Assembly: GCA_020152595.1 (NCBI GenBank)
Contig: JAIGNY010001844.1
Span: 101,001 to 165,000 of the forward strand
Direction of reading: 5' to 3'
Source of the DNA: Chiridota heheva
Taxonomy: Eukaryota; Echinodermata; Holothuroidea; Apodida; Chiridotidae
Length of the DNA: 64,000 bases
The notes under the pieces: model-generated
Seen by the model: only the letters and a program-made list of their open reading frames with translations
Databases searched by the model: none
What the model was told of the DNA's origin: nothing
Translations under genes and position numbers: made by a program
Shown here: piece after piece, positions 11,163 through 21,051 of the stretch
Position numbering within the stretch: position 1 is the stretch's first letter
Layout of the letters: each line of letters starts with the position of its first letter

Positions 11163-11454
11163 GTTGTTGTTCAAACTTTATTTCAATCTTTTCGTAATAT
11201 GTACAATAGATTCAATTAAATAGCACAGATTGTCAGTAACGTTGAAAAGAAAGAGGAGAACCTTTAGAAAACTACTAAAAGCTTGTGATTGAAGGTTTCC
11301 CATGTATAAGAAGGGACATTAACTTTGAACATATATAATAGGATAGATTTTAAACAAAAGGAAAGAAAAAGTTACATAACAAATACTAGTGACAATACCC
11401 GCCTTCAAAACACCCTTGGCTAACAATACAGATTATCAACAATATAGAAATGGT

Positions 11455-14280
11455 CTAAGTAGGATGATGGGAAGAATTCGAAATTGGTCTAAAGAAATAG
11501 CTCTTAAGTTTGGATTTGAAGCAAGTAATGCTGGGGCAGCTTTTAACAGACGTTGGTAATGAATTCCAAATTTGTACGCCTTGGTATTTTAAGTGGTACT
11601 GACTTTCAGTGAAGCGTAACAATGGGGCTCTAAGTTGGGTGGCATGTCTTGTATCAAAGTTTTGAATTAAAGAGTTACTTATGAAGAAGTTAGCAAAAGT
11701 AGGCGGCAATAAGTTATTGTGAAACTGATACATGAAAACGGCATTTTGAAAATAAATAATGTCAAAGAAGGGAAGAATGTTGCTATCTTTAAATAAGGGG
11801 CTGGTGTGAGCGTACCTTGGAGAGTTTGCTAGAAACCTGATAACTCTTTTTTGTAAAATACATAATTTATGAAACTTAGTTTTATAATAATCACCCCATA
11901 TTATACAGCAATACATGAGATAAGGTATGATAAGCACATAATATAATCTATATAGAATATGAGCAGGTAAAATATCTTTTAATCTACTGATGATCCCAAC
12001 ACTCTTTGCTACTTTATTGGTAATTAAATCAATATGCGAGTTCCAAGACAAGCATTCATCAATAGTTACACCAAGAAATGTTGTATTGTTAGAAAAGGAG
12101 ACTGGCATTCCATGTATAGAAATGCGTAAGTTTGAGGTGTCTTTCGCCATTGCTTGGGTTTAAATAGAATAACCGTGGATTTTTTTTAATTCAGATGTAG
12201 CTTATTTGTTTTAAACCATTCTACAACTTTAAGCATTTCAGTATTAATAGTTTTAATTATATTTTTGACATAAGCATGGGTGCAAATAATGTTGGTATCA
12301 TCTGCATACAAAGTAAAATCTAATTTAGAAGTACATTGAGATAAATCATTTACATAAATGATAAATAGTAAAGGGCCAAGTATTGACCCTTGGGGAACCC
12401 CTGTACTTATAGGAAGGAAATTGCGCCTCGAATTGATACGCATTGTACACGGTTGGAAAGATAATCTACAAACCAATTTAAAACAATACCTCGAACACCA
12501 TATAGCCATATGTACTGAGTTTCTGTACGAAAATTGTATGATATAGCGTGTCAAACGCTTTGGATAAATCAAGGAATATTCCATATGCATATTCCCTATT
12601 TTCAAAGGCATTTACAATCCGATCTGTGAAGCTTAAAAAAGCTTGAGATATTGAGCGGCCTGGCAAGAAATTAAATTGATTTTGAGAAATAAGATCATAT
12701 CTTTTAAAGAAAGCATACAGTCTGTTCAATACTACTTTTTCGAATATATTGGAGAAACATGGAAGAACAGAAATAGGTATATAGAGACTTCTGTTTTTTG
12801 AATCCCCAGCTTTAAAAACTGGTGTAACACGAGCTATTTTAAGCTCAGGTGGCAATAATCCCTCAACAAAAGAGCGATTGATAATATGAGACAGAGGTGA
12901 ACAAATAAATGGAGCTGCTGACTTAATAGCTCTCGGGTCAATTTCATCAATACCAGGACTGCATGACTTTAAATTCTAAATACAATTATGAACTTCATGT
13001 GAATCGGTAGGTGATAGAAAAAAGTTATTCTTATTACCTGCTGGTAGATAATGAGAAAATGACAAATTACTAGTTGTGATGTCCTTTGCAAGTTTGGGCC
13101 CAATTAACAAAATAAGAATTAAACAAATTTGATACGAATTGTGGATCGTTACTTTCAAAGTTATCATGAGAAAGGATTATTTTTCTTCTATTTGTGGACT
13201 TTTTCTTGATAAGTGTATTGATTAATTTCCAGGTGTTTTTTAAATTACTAGTATGGAATTCACAGTTGTAAAAATTATACTTTGCAATGCGAATAACTTT
13301 GGTTAATGTGATTTTAAAACGGACATAGTTTGATTTATTTTCAACAGTTGGACTTTTTCTAAATTTCTTAAACAATTTTTTTTTAGTTCGGCATGATTCC
13401 AAGATTCCAGGTGTACACCAGAATTTCTTGCAATGATACTTTTTCTTTTTTAGAGTTTTAGGAAAGCATTAATTGTAACGGAAAGAAATGGTTTTGATGA
13501 AAAAATCATAAGCATCTTGACAGTTGGTCATATCATAGATAAGTTGTCAATCAACTTGGAAGAGACAATGAGAGATTTTCTGAATATTTTTGTAGTGATA
13601 GGACAAAACGTTTTATCACTATTGTTTTTATTTTTATTTTTATTTCTACACTTATCAATACAATCAACTTTTGGTATCATACAGAAAATAGGATAATGGC
13701 CAGAAATGTCAGTAACAATAATACCACTTTTAATAGGCTTATTAGCATTTGTAAATATATTATTAATTAAGGATAAAGTAGTAGATGTTATTCTCGTAGA
13801 TTTATCAATTAATGGTCGAAAAAAGTCAGATGAGGACAGATCAATAAAATAACAAGCATCAGTTGAGTTATTCAACCCTGTGATCAGGTGATGGATAAAT
13901 CGAAGTTGAAATCACCCATTAAATATGAAGAGAAATTTACCTTTGAGATATTAGAAAGAAGTTCGTCATAAGCATTAAGAAAAGTTGTAGCATTTGTGGA
14001 ATTTGGCGGACGATATATAGCACCCGCTAGAATATGTCTATCATTACAAAAGAGTACAATAAAAATTGATTCAAAAAATTCATCAATAAAAATAGATATA
14101 TCATCACGAACCTTGTATGAATAATCATTATGGATATATAAACCAACTCCTCCTCCACGCTTAAATGTACGATTTTTGTAAACTAAGTTATAATTTGGTA
14201 AGTCAAAAAGGTGAATAGGTGAAGAACTGTTGAGCCAAGTTTCAGTAACTGCAATTACACCAGGTGTGATGGAAAGCATA
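11455..14280 (-). pseudogene. LINE ORF2: endonuclease and reverse transcriptase, multiply frameshifted
   Basis: Order on the - strand: APE-type endonuclease motifs VTETWLNSS, RGGGVGLYI, YRPPN and LMGDFNFDL (14280-13884), then a frame change to STTLSLINNIF and DISGHYPIF (13875-13528). A linker follows (13402-12976). The reverse transcriptase has [34 protein letters not shown] and the catalytic LYADDTN (12855-12186). The C-terminal thumb region has TFLGVTIDECLSWNSHI and YCCIIWGDYY, ending at 11455. There is no RNase H domain. At least five frame breaks. The active-site YADD is intact although the frame is not. Confidence 0.85.
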
Positions 14281-14735
14281 TTTGAAAAATAAAAAGATTA
14301 TCAAAATAACGATTCAAACTTACACAATTTACATGCATCAAGGAAAGAGATGGAGATGAATTATTATTACTGTCTGAAATTGTGTCTTAAGTATAACAAT
14401 TGCTTCTTGTGTCATTATTCAAAGAATGGAACAGATTGTCATCTGGGTAAATTTCAGAGAAGTAGTTAAGATGATCATTATTTGCATCAGGGTCATTAAC
14501 ATAAATTGTCGAGCATGTTGAAGGCAAATCAATGGATGTATCACCACCTCTATGTGGCGATATCATTTAAGGAAAATATAAAGTATATAAATATGAAATC
14601 AAATAATGAAAATATAAATAACACAAAAATGTTGAACGATGAAATAGAAATACCTTTGAAATGCCTTTGGATTATTCAGAAATAAATTGTTCAGTGCATG
14701 TTCGTGGTAATTCAAGATAATGAAAGTTTTTTATA

Positions 14736-15344
14736 TTATTTTTGTATAAGTTTCTCGAGGTCATTGGTGCCCCATATTCTCTTGGTATGTTCCTTTCCAT
14801 TTTTGTTTATGAGTGCAATGATGCGACCATCTTGGGACCATGCTGATTTCACCAGATTAGTGTTCTTGGTTGCTTGCAACAGTTCTTGGTTGGTTCTTGT
14901 TAGATCCTTTTTGATGGTAATGTGGGTCCCCTTTAGACGACTGCGATTCTTGATGAAGCGAGAGCGAACATCATAGTTGGTGAACTTAACAATGATGGCT
15001 CTGTGTTTTGAGGGAACCATCTTACCAACTCTATGTGAGCGGTCCACGTCAGAAAGGTCCATCTTGATCCCAAGTTTCTCAGTTGCAATCTACATCACAA
15101 TATCCTTGGTTTGCTCACTTGGTGTCTCTTCAATACCAAAGATGCGTAAGCAATTTCTTCTGGATTATTGCTCAAGTTCATTGACCTCTTTCGAGGCCCG
15201 ATTGCATGCGTCTCCGACCATGCCGACGGATTCTAACTGTGTGTTCATTTTAGCAATTTCTTGTGATGATCTGTCTAGATTGCATTCAATGTCATGAATT
15301 CTACCTCTGTTTTCTTCAATTTGTAGCAGAAAACTTTCCAACAT
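14736..15344 (-). pseudogene. LINE ORF1: coiled-coil/RRM-type nucleic-acid chaperone
   Basis: The ATG at 15344 opens a Glu/Asn-rich coiled-coil segment (IEENRGRIHDIE) and RRNCLRIFGIEE, the typical start of the RRM-like domain. SDVDRSHRVGKM and RAIIVKFTNYDVRSRFIKN follow, then LKGTHITIKKDLT and the C-terminal WSQDGRIIALINK. Two in-frame stops lie before the RRM core, so only the last 108 codons (15062-14736) form a clean frame. The 71-bp repeats upstream encode a related coil segment in shifting frames. Confidence 0.75.
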
Positions 15345-15350
15345 TTAATC

Positions 15351-15556
15351 CATAGCTCTATCAATGCAAGCCTGCAACATCTCGAGTTTTGGGCTAGAAA
15401 ATACTTGCTCAATGTAATAGTCATAGCTCTATCAATGCAAGCCTGCAATATCTCGAGTTTTAGGCTAGAAAATACTTGCTCAATGTAATAGTCATAGCTC
15501 TATCAATGCAAGCCTGCAGCATCTCCTCAAGTTTTGGGCTAGAAAATACATGCTCA
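15351..15556. repeat. 71-bp tandem repeat, three copies, at LINE 5' end
   Basis: Copies start at 15351, 15422 and 15493 with CATAGCTCTATCAATGCAAG. The third is cut at the LINE boundary. The period is not a multiple of three, so the copies break the ORF1 frame. Confidence 0.9.
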
Positions 15557-15561
15557 GTGTT
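15557..15561. repeat. LINE target-site duplication, 5' copy
   Basis: Partner of the AACAC at 11158-11162. The duplication is short, so chance microhomology is possible. Confidence 0.5.
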
Positions 15562-16433
15562 AATATCTTACGTGAGTAGTTTCCCCTACTTCTTCAATAA
15601 CAGTCATTTTTGCCAGTCTATTAATAGGGCGCCCTTCAACAAAGTTTCGAGTGACATCTAATTCCAGAAGGTGAATACATAAAGAAAGATCCCTTAAAAT
15701 GAAAGGCACGTGATTACTCCTATATACACTTGCACCCACCCATTCATCCGTGAGATTCATTCCCAAGAAATATGGAAAGTTACTGCTGAATTTGACTTTG
15801 CTAGTAGCCAGTATGACTAATTTGATTTGTAAAGTGCTTTGTTTCAAGAACATACCTCCTCTTTCTATCTATTTTTGGATGACTATATCGTATATAAGTC
15901 ATTCGACCTATATCAGTCTTACTCACAAGAAATTTACCAAGTCTATCCGTGGGATGCCCATCAACAAGGTTATGGGAAACATCTTACTCCCGGAGGTGAA
16001 TGCTTAAGGAAAGATCTATTATAAGGGTAGGTACACGATCGCCCCTATACATACCTGGGTTCATTGCCTTATCTTCATTAGTAAGTTCGAACCCCAATAG
16101 CTCCAAGAGATTTTCACTTATAATAAGCCCAGTCGCATCTGGCACAGTTATACGGACCACTGCAGTAGCCGGCTCTAAATCAAACCGCCCGCATTATTTC
16201 GGATTATCCCTTTATCTAATTTTCTTTTAATCATATCAAAACTATACAGGCCAATCTCAATCTTTATTGTCTTGACTCTTTCACTATCAATTAACAGAAC
16301 ATCCATCTTCCCATCCTTATCAAGATTATACCAACCACTCATTATTGATTCCTACTTCGCTTACCTGGAGCTGAAATTGGAAATTGGTGGGTTCTCCGGT
16401 GACGATATGCGTGCTGTAATACATTGTAGTCAT
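15557..16433 (-). pseudogene. Penton-like gene C, 5' piece, with internal duplication
   Basis: The ATG at 16433 starts MTTMYYSTHIVTGEPTNF. This fits the 'YSTxxxTGE.xNFxFxL' start of small jelly-roll Maverick proteins that I take to be penton-like minor capsid proteins (inference). Frame changes follow near 16345 and 16180. A block with GFELTNEDKAMNPGMYRGD and SLSIHLRE (about 16150-15950) is repeated with divergence as GMNLTDEWVG, SLCIHLLEL and VEGRPINRLAK (about 15780-15600). Stops occur near 15995 and at the LINE junction (TAA at about 15562-15564). The gene's last ~43 codons are at 11029-11162. Confidence 0.55.
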
Positions 16434-16525
16434 AAATATCATATGATATATTCAATTTGATCGCCTGGATACCCATGCGATAAGTGCACCACCCACCGCA
16501 AGCATAAGTGCCCACAAGTGACTAC

Positions 16526-16768
16526 CTATTTTGTTAATATGTCACCAATTAGATTGACAAGCAAAGAAAGGGCACCACCAATGATGCCCGATAGAGCTGC
16601 ACCGAGCCATTTACCAAAACGTTTCATCACCCGACTTAGTGCTTTGACAACATTCTCTGGCGTCGGCGTCGGCTGTGGTGTTGGCACGGGAACTCCTTCC
16701 AACCCAAGTGCCAGTATGACAGTGGATATTATAAACCCTAATGCGGTCAGAATGGAAGCAATTGTCAC
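16526..16768 (-). CDS. Polinton small protein D, two hydrophobic segments
   Basis: 80 codons, intact. Residues ~3-23 are a hydrophobic helix (ILTALGFIISTVILALGL) and ~25-38 a proline-rich link (VPTPQPTPTPE). Residues ~40-80 contain a basic amphipathic stretch (VMKRFGKWLGAALSG) followed by a second hydrophobic helix. This pattern suits a membrane-active capsid-associated peptide. It is a positional and compositional inference; I know no name for it. The start lies 6 bp after the stop of gene E, so the two are tightly packed. Confidence 0.6.
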   Translation of the reverse strand: MTIASILTALGFIISTVILALGLEGVPVPTPQPTPTPENVVKALSRVMKRFGKWLGAALSGIIGGALSLLVNLIGDILTK

Positions 16769-16774
16769 ACCCTG

Positions 16775-17625
16775 TTATCGAAACAACTTAACCATTTTTT
16801 CTCGCAGAGAAAGGTCGCTATATACAAGTTCACGGGCAAGGTCACGTATCTGCCGTACCTGAGACTTCAGATCACCATAAAGTGTGCCTATGCTAGTCTG
16901 TAGAGCGTCTTGCAGACCATCCAGCTGTTCAATCTCTCTGCGTATACCTGTCTTTTCGTCTTTATCGCTGGTTGCTTCGAGGCGGTCTCTTGCCTCTTCG
17001 AGTTGTTGGTCAGTTTCCAAAAGCTTGCTTTCTTGAGCTGATAATGTCCCTCGTATAATTCTAAGCTGCCTGTCGAGTCCCATGAGCTCCCGTAGGGGTA
17101 GTGGGAGAGCATCAGTCTGAACAGCTACATCTGTTTTCCCTATTAATTGTTCGAAATCATCCAACAATGCAGTTACATCGGGATCTGTGCCATCAATGAC
17201 GTCAGACGCCGCATTCTCTATTTTGGTAGCAGCATTTTGCCTATCACCAAATAATTCCCTGATTGCCCCTTCCCTCCTCTTTGTAACTTGATTGTTGATA
17301 CAGTGATCCATCCATTAGTCCGAACTTTGTTGAGGCAGATCTCATTACCCCTGTGTGTAAGATACAAATTATGCTCTGAATCCAACTTAAATAAATCATA
17401 CATTGGAGTACCAGCAATTTGCATATCAGCGTAAAATTTGTTTACGAGCTTAATCTTGTCAACTTCACGTTGTTGTTTTGCTATAGACAGATCAAGCCCA
17501 TCAACACTAGTTTCAGCCGCAGTGGGTACATCGGGAAGGAAATCATCGGCTGCGTTAAAATCATCGAAGTATGGGTTATCAACCGGGTCATCAGCTAGGT
17601 CATCCTTTCAACCTAAATCATCCAT
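16775..17625 (-). pseudogene. Polinton coiled-coil protein E, one stop and one frameshift
   Basis: ATG at 17625, stop at 16775, ~283 codons. The N-terminal ~60 residues are acidic (DDPVDNPYFDDFNAADDF) with TGA as codon 6. The middle has GTPMYDLFKLDSEHNLYL. A frame change near 17305 leads to the helical C-terminal two thirds, rich in Gln/Glu/Arg (LSAQESKLLETDQQLEEA), which is a likely coiled coil. Probably a structural or scaffolding protein of the particle; function unproven. It is followed after 6 bp by gene D. Confidence 0.6.
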
Positions 17626-17667
17626 TGGTATATACTCCCCATTGTTATTATATCATGAATTTTAACT

Positions 17668-17880
17668 TCAATTCAGCAAGAAATAAGCAGATCCCATTCC
17701 AATCATAGCAACTGTAATAAAAGCCAACTCTTGGTTGTGCTGTTGAGGGGATGGTAAATAGAAGTCTTCTAGGCGATGCTTTGAATCTAGTCGAATAGAG
17801 TCTGCACCATAAACCTGGTTGTAAAATCTCATTGCATCATCTATATTTCTGAAGGTCTGTACAGCACGTTTTTTTGCCAT
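17668..17880 (-). CDS. Polinton small protein F, C-terminal membrane anchor
   Basis: 70 codons, intact: a basic start (MAKKRAVQTF), a soluble part with a YNQVYG motif, and a C-terminal hydrophobic helix (LAFITVAMIGMGSAYFLL). The tail-anchor layout is seen directly; function unknown. Six bp separate it from the stop of gene G, so transcription as one unit is likely. Confidence 0.6.
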   Translation of the reverse strand: MAKKRAVQTFRNIDDAMRFYNQVYGADSIRLDSKHRLEDFYLPSPQQHNQELAFITVAMIGMGSAYFLLN

Positions 17881-17886
17881 AAGTCT

Positions 17887-18093
17887 TTAATTCATCCTAT
17901 CCAGCTTCTCTTGCCTATCACGAGCCCATTCAATTTGAGCTGTTTGCAGTTTTTCCACGGCTTTATCATGACGTGTATGTATTTCCTGTGCAGCGGGGTC
18001 CTTGGCAAGCTGACTAAATACAAAGTTTGAACCTGAAAATGCTAGGGTGTTTACTAAAGCCCCATCAACAAGCAAGGCAATCGTAGCCATCAT
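17887..18093 (-). CDS. Polinton small protein G, N-terminal hydrophobic helix
   Basis: 68 codons, intact. The N-terminal hydrophobic segment (TIALLVDGALVNTLAFSGSN) is followed by a charged helix with AVEKLQTAQIEWARDRQEKL. I remember this 'ALVNxLAFSGSN ... QxEWxRxR' layout as a recurrent unnamed Maverick protein. An Asp inside the hydrophobic part (LLVDGAL) is unusual. Function unknown. Confidence 0.7.
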   Translation of the reverse strand: MMATIALLVDGALVNTLAFSGSNFVFSQLAKDPAAQEIHTRHDKAVEKLQTAQIEWARDRQEKLDRMN

Positions 18094-18160
18094 CTATGAG
18101 ACACATATATTTAATTGGGTGTTGTAGTAACGATTTTATCAAGAATGAAACCTTGGGAAA

Positions 18161-18343
18161 CTAGCTAGTAGCTGCTGCAAAGTCCAATGTAAGGAGTGCT
18201 ACATCACGAGGTTTCATCCCTAATGAGGGTGGTGGCTTCAAGCTTTTCATAATAGCACTTCATAGGACTGCACAGCCCGTGGCTAATAAAGCTATTGTTC
18301 CGGCCTGGTACAGGGAATTGATAACTTGGTTAGGCTGCGTCAT
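18161..18343 (-). pseudogene. Polinton small protein H, single hydrophobic segment, stop inside
   Basis: ATG at 18343 gives MTQPNQVINSLYQAGTIALL, continuing into a hydrophobic stretch. A TGA follows codon ~29. After it comes MKSLKPPPSLGMKPRDVALL with a TAG at 18161-18163. Without the first stop the frame would give ~60 residues or more. The position in the block of tiny genes and the DVALLTLD pattern make it a real decayed gene. Confidence 0.5.
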
Positions 18344-18418
18344 TGTTTAGTATATATAACCATCTGCAGTTATGTTCAATTGGTTTTCAGGCGTGGAGGG
18401 ACTAGGTGTATGGCAATT

Positions 18419-18871
18419 TTAAGCTAAAAGGACAGCAGCAGAAGCAACTACGAAAGCGGCAGCTAGTACACCCCACCCTATATCCCAAGAAGTCCCAGGT
18501 GGATCTGTCTCTGCAGCGGGTGGCCGCTGGGGTTTGTTCATCTTCCGAAGTTCCCTTTCAAAGCGCTCGGTCTCCTTTGAATGCGGGACATCCATCGTTA
18601 TCCGTGCCTTGCGTGTCTCCGCAGCACGTTTCCCGGCTTCCACCCTCTTGGGGTTTTTCAACCTCTGCATATGAAGAAAGCGCCCCTTGAAACCACGACG
18701 GGTTAAATCTGCCAGTGGCAGATTTTTCCCATTTCAAGGACACAGCTCAGGTATTACGTAAGCTTTTTGTAGCCCGGTATTAAGACAAATTTGAAAATCT
18801 CGCCGATCCACCAGTGTAACTTCCTCCCCTGATCTATTTGTTTCTGATGTGACATGACTTCTGAATGCTTC
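18419..18871 (-). pseudogene. Polinton small basic protein I with C-terminal membrane anchor
   Basis: The clean part (18670-18419, 83 codons) has the basic segment LKNPKRVEAGKRAAETRKAR, a charged middle, and a C-terminal hydrophobic helix (GWGVLAAAFVVASAAVLLA). The same frame continues upstream through LPLADLTRRGFKG to a TGA at 18734-18736. Beyond it, VTLVDRRDFQICLNTGLQ runs up to about 18871, so the original gene was longer and its start is lost. The 'KNPKRVxAGKRxAE' signature is typical of a Maverick protein of unknown role. Confidence 0.6.
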
Positions 18872-19765
18872 TCATATTGGTGTTGCTTAATTTAATGCTC
18901 ATTATTCATTAAGATGTTTCTCTTGTATATACGCCATTGCTCTAATCTATAAATTAAAAGAATTTCTTAAACGTTCGTTCTTTTTCGTTTCGGATTTTCA
19001 CTAACGATTAAGTTAAGAACGCGGCATTGGAATGCACGACGTTACAACAAAACATTCTCAGACCAATTCCTTCACACAACAAAAATCGAGAATGAGAGTA
19101 AATCGGTAGTAAAATCAGAGACCTGCTATCTAAAGCTCCATGGTAATACACAGAACAGAAGGAACTTTTTATAAACTATTCAAACAGTGCGGTTTTTCCA
19201 TTTCCGTTCACCCATAGAGCTTTTAAGTGAGATAATAGCTCCATGGTTTACCACAGCGCTGCTGGCAATGTCGGTCATGCATGTTATTGTTATGATGTTG
19301 TAGGCCTACTGCGAATTTGCGCGTGTTTCTAGGATCGTACCATTATCAATGTTTACGTGATCTTCATCCCCATAAACTAAGTTAATATTTCTTTAAATAT
19401 GAATCTTATTATATTTTCGTTAATCATGGTTATTACAAGAAATGTTCTTACCAAGTTTCGTTTGCTAGAAAGACATAATACATATTATGATTTTATTTAA
19501 GTAAAATATCCCCTCGTGTGATATTGGGTGAACCCAGTTAAGATGGGGAGGAAGGCTTCTGGATAGAACGCTCTTCATGATTTCAAAAATTAGAAATGAT
19601 TTATCACAAAATACGAAATATAGCATCAATTTCGTTTTTGAAAGGTTTAATTCTCTAACAATTTGCACAAGTAAAACAAATTTCACATATTTCATACACT
19701 AAGAGCACAAATTTTGTGGAAATGAAATAGAAAATTCAAAACTTTTTTAAGACCTGGATGTCAAT
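18872..19765. other. Non-coding stretch inside the Polinton, possibly a further insertion
   Basis: About 0.9 kb without any frame resembling Polinton genes on either strand. It carries GTAGGCCTAC (19301), a word frequent in the host flanks, and inverted GAGCTATTATCTCAC-like fragments around GCTCCATGGT at 19134 and 19232. I see no clear termini or target duplication. Confidence 0.4.
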
Positions 19766-19766
19766 G

Positions 19767-20313
19767 TCACCTTATCGTTCCTGCGGTTACTAGAATGCCA
19801 CAGGCACAGAGAACAAGGATGGAGTAGCGTTCAAGGGGCGGATTCTGTAATGGTATCTCCATTGTTTATATCCTTTGTTTTCGTATATTCTATAGGACGC
19901 CCAGTTGTAAGAACCATACTTACTGGTACAATCCAGAACCCCCATCTATAAAATAGACCGCAACTAATACTTCTTAATGCAGTGTTTATAAAGGAATCTT
20001 CTCCAAGGTTTGTAGCAAGGGCCTGCTCACTGTCAATGTTAAATATACTGGCTGCTGCACGTGCATATAAATTTATTGTTGTTTCCCCCAAGCTTTTAGT
20101 CATTTTATCACCAAGACAGGCCTCATAAACAACATGCAATCGTTCCACATCTGCACCCGACATCTCTTGAAGCAGTTGAGATGAAATATGCTTCCCTGAA
20201 TAGTCCATGGATATACCTCCATGGATAACGGCAGCTAGCTGCTTGCGGTGGTCATCTTGTGATGGCTCTTGCGATGGCTCACCTAGTGTTTCTATAAGAC
20301 TATCGATATTCAT
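19767..20313 (-). pseudogene. Polinton protein J, C-terminal hydrophobic segments, one frameshift
   Basis: The ATG at 20313 opens a clean 160-codon frame (to 19831): an acidic/Gln-rich start (LGEPSQEPSQDDHRKQL), a helical middle with MSGADVERLHVVYEA and GETTINLYARAAASIF, and a hydrophobic segment FYRWGFWIVPVSMVLTT. After a frameshift near 19832 the other frame adds YSILVLCACGILVTAG, a second membrane helix, and stops at 19767. Not recognised. The position next to the ATPase/MCP pair and the clear codon-like composition support a real gene. Confidence 0.5.
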
Positions 20314-20399
20314 TATGACTCAACGAACACGCAATACAATGGGATAAATATACCACAGATGTAGTGCGAGTATGATTAATAATAATGTTGTGTTCAGCA

Positions 20400-21050
20400 T
20401 GGTGCTTAACATTACTTAATTATTACTAAGCACTAATCAACTATTACTAAGCATTACTGAACTATTACCGAGCATTACTTAACTATTACTAAGCATTACT
20501 GAGCTATTACTAAGCATTACTTAACTATTACTATAAGCATTACTGAACTATTACTAAGCATTACTGAACTATTACTGAGCATTACTAAGCATTACTACAC
20601 TATTACTAAGCATTACTGAACAATTACTATGTGTTACTTAACTATTACAAAGCATTACTGAACTATTACTTAGCATTACTGAAGTATTGCCAAATTATTG
20701 CGCATTACTGAACTATTATTAAGCATTACTGAATTATTACTAAGCATTACTTAACTATTACTAAGCATTACTTAACTATTACTGAGCATTACTGAACTAT
20801 TACTAAGCATTACTGAACTATTACTAAGCATTACTGAACTATTACTAAGCATTACTGATCTATTACTAAGCATTACTGAGCTAATACTAAACATTACTGA
20901 ACTATTACTAAGCATTACTGAACTATTACTACTGTACTAAGCATTACTGAACTATTACTAAGCATTACTATGTATTACTGAACTATTACTAAGCATTACT
21001 ATGTATTACTGAACTATTACTATGTATTACTTAACTATTACTAAGCATTA
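20400..21050. repeat. 21-bp minisatellite between gene J and ATPase
   Basis: About 30 copies of CATTACTGAACTATTACTAAG with substitutions (GAACTA/TAACTA, AAG/GAG) and a few shortened units. It fills the whole gap and ends at the ATPase stop codon (21052). Confidence 0.95.
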
Positions 21051-21051
21051 C

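Larger units (their letters stand above)
11163..15556 (-). mobile_element. CR1/jockey-group non-LTR retrotransposon nested in the Polinton
   Basis: 4,394 bp on the - strand, in order: 71-bp 5' repeats, ORF1 (15344-14736), ORF2 with apurinic endonuclease and reverse transcriptase (about 14280-11455), ~290-bp 3' UTR and a (CAA)n tail at 11163. A (CAA)-type short tail and no poly(A) suit the CR1/L2/jockey group. Both ORFs are broken. The insertion splits the Polinton penton-like gene and so post-dates the Polinton. Confidence 0.85.

Noticed and set aside
20400-21050. Regular short repeats that might suggest a CRISPR array
   Set aside because: Units are contiguous with no spacers; a minisatellite inside a eukaryotic transposon.
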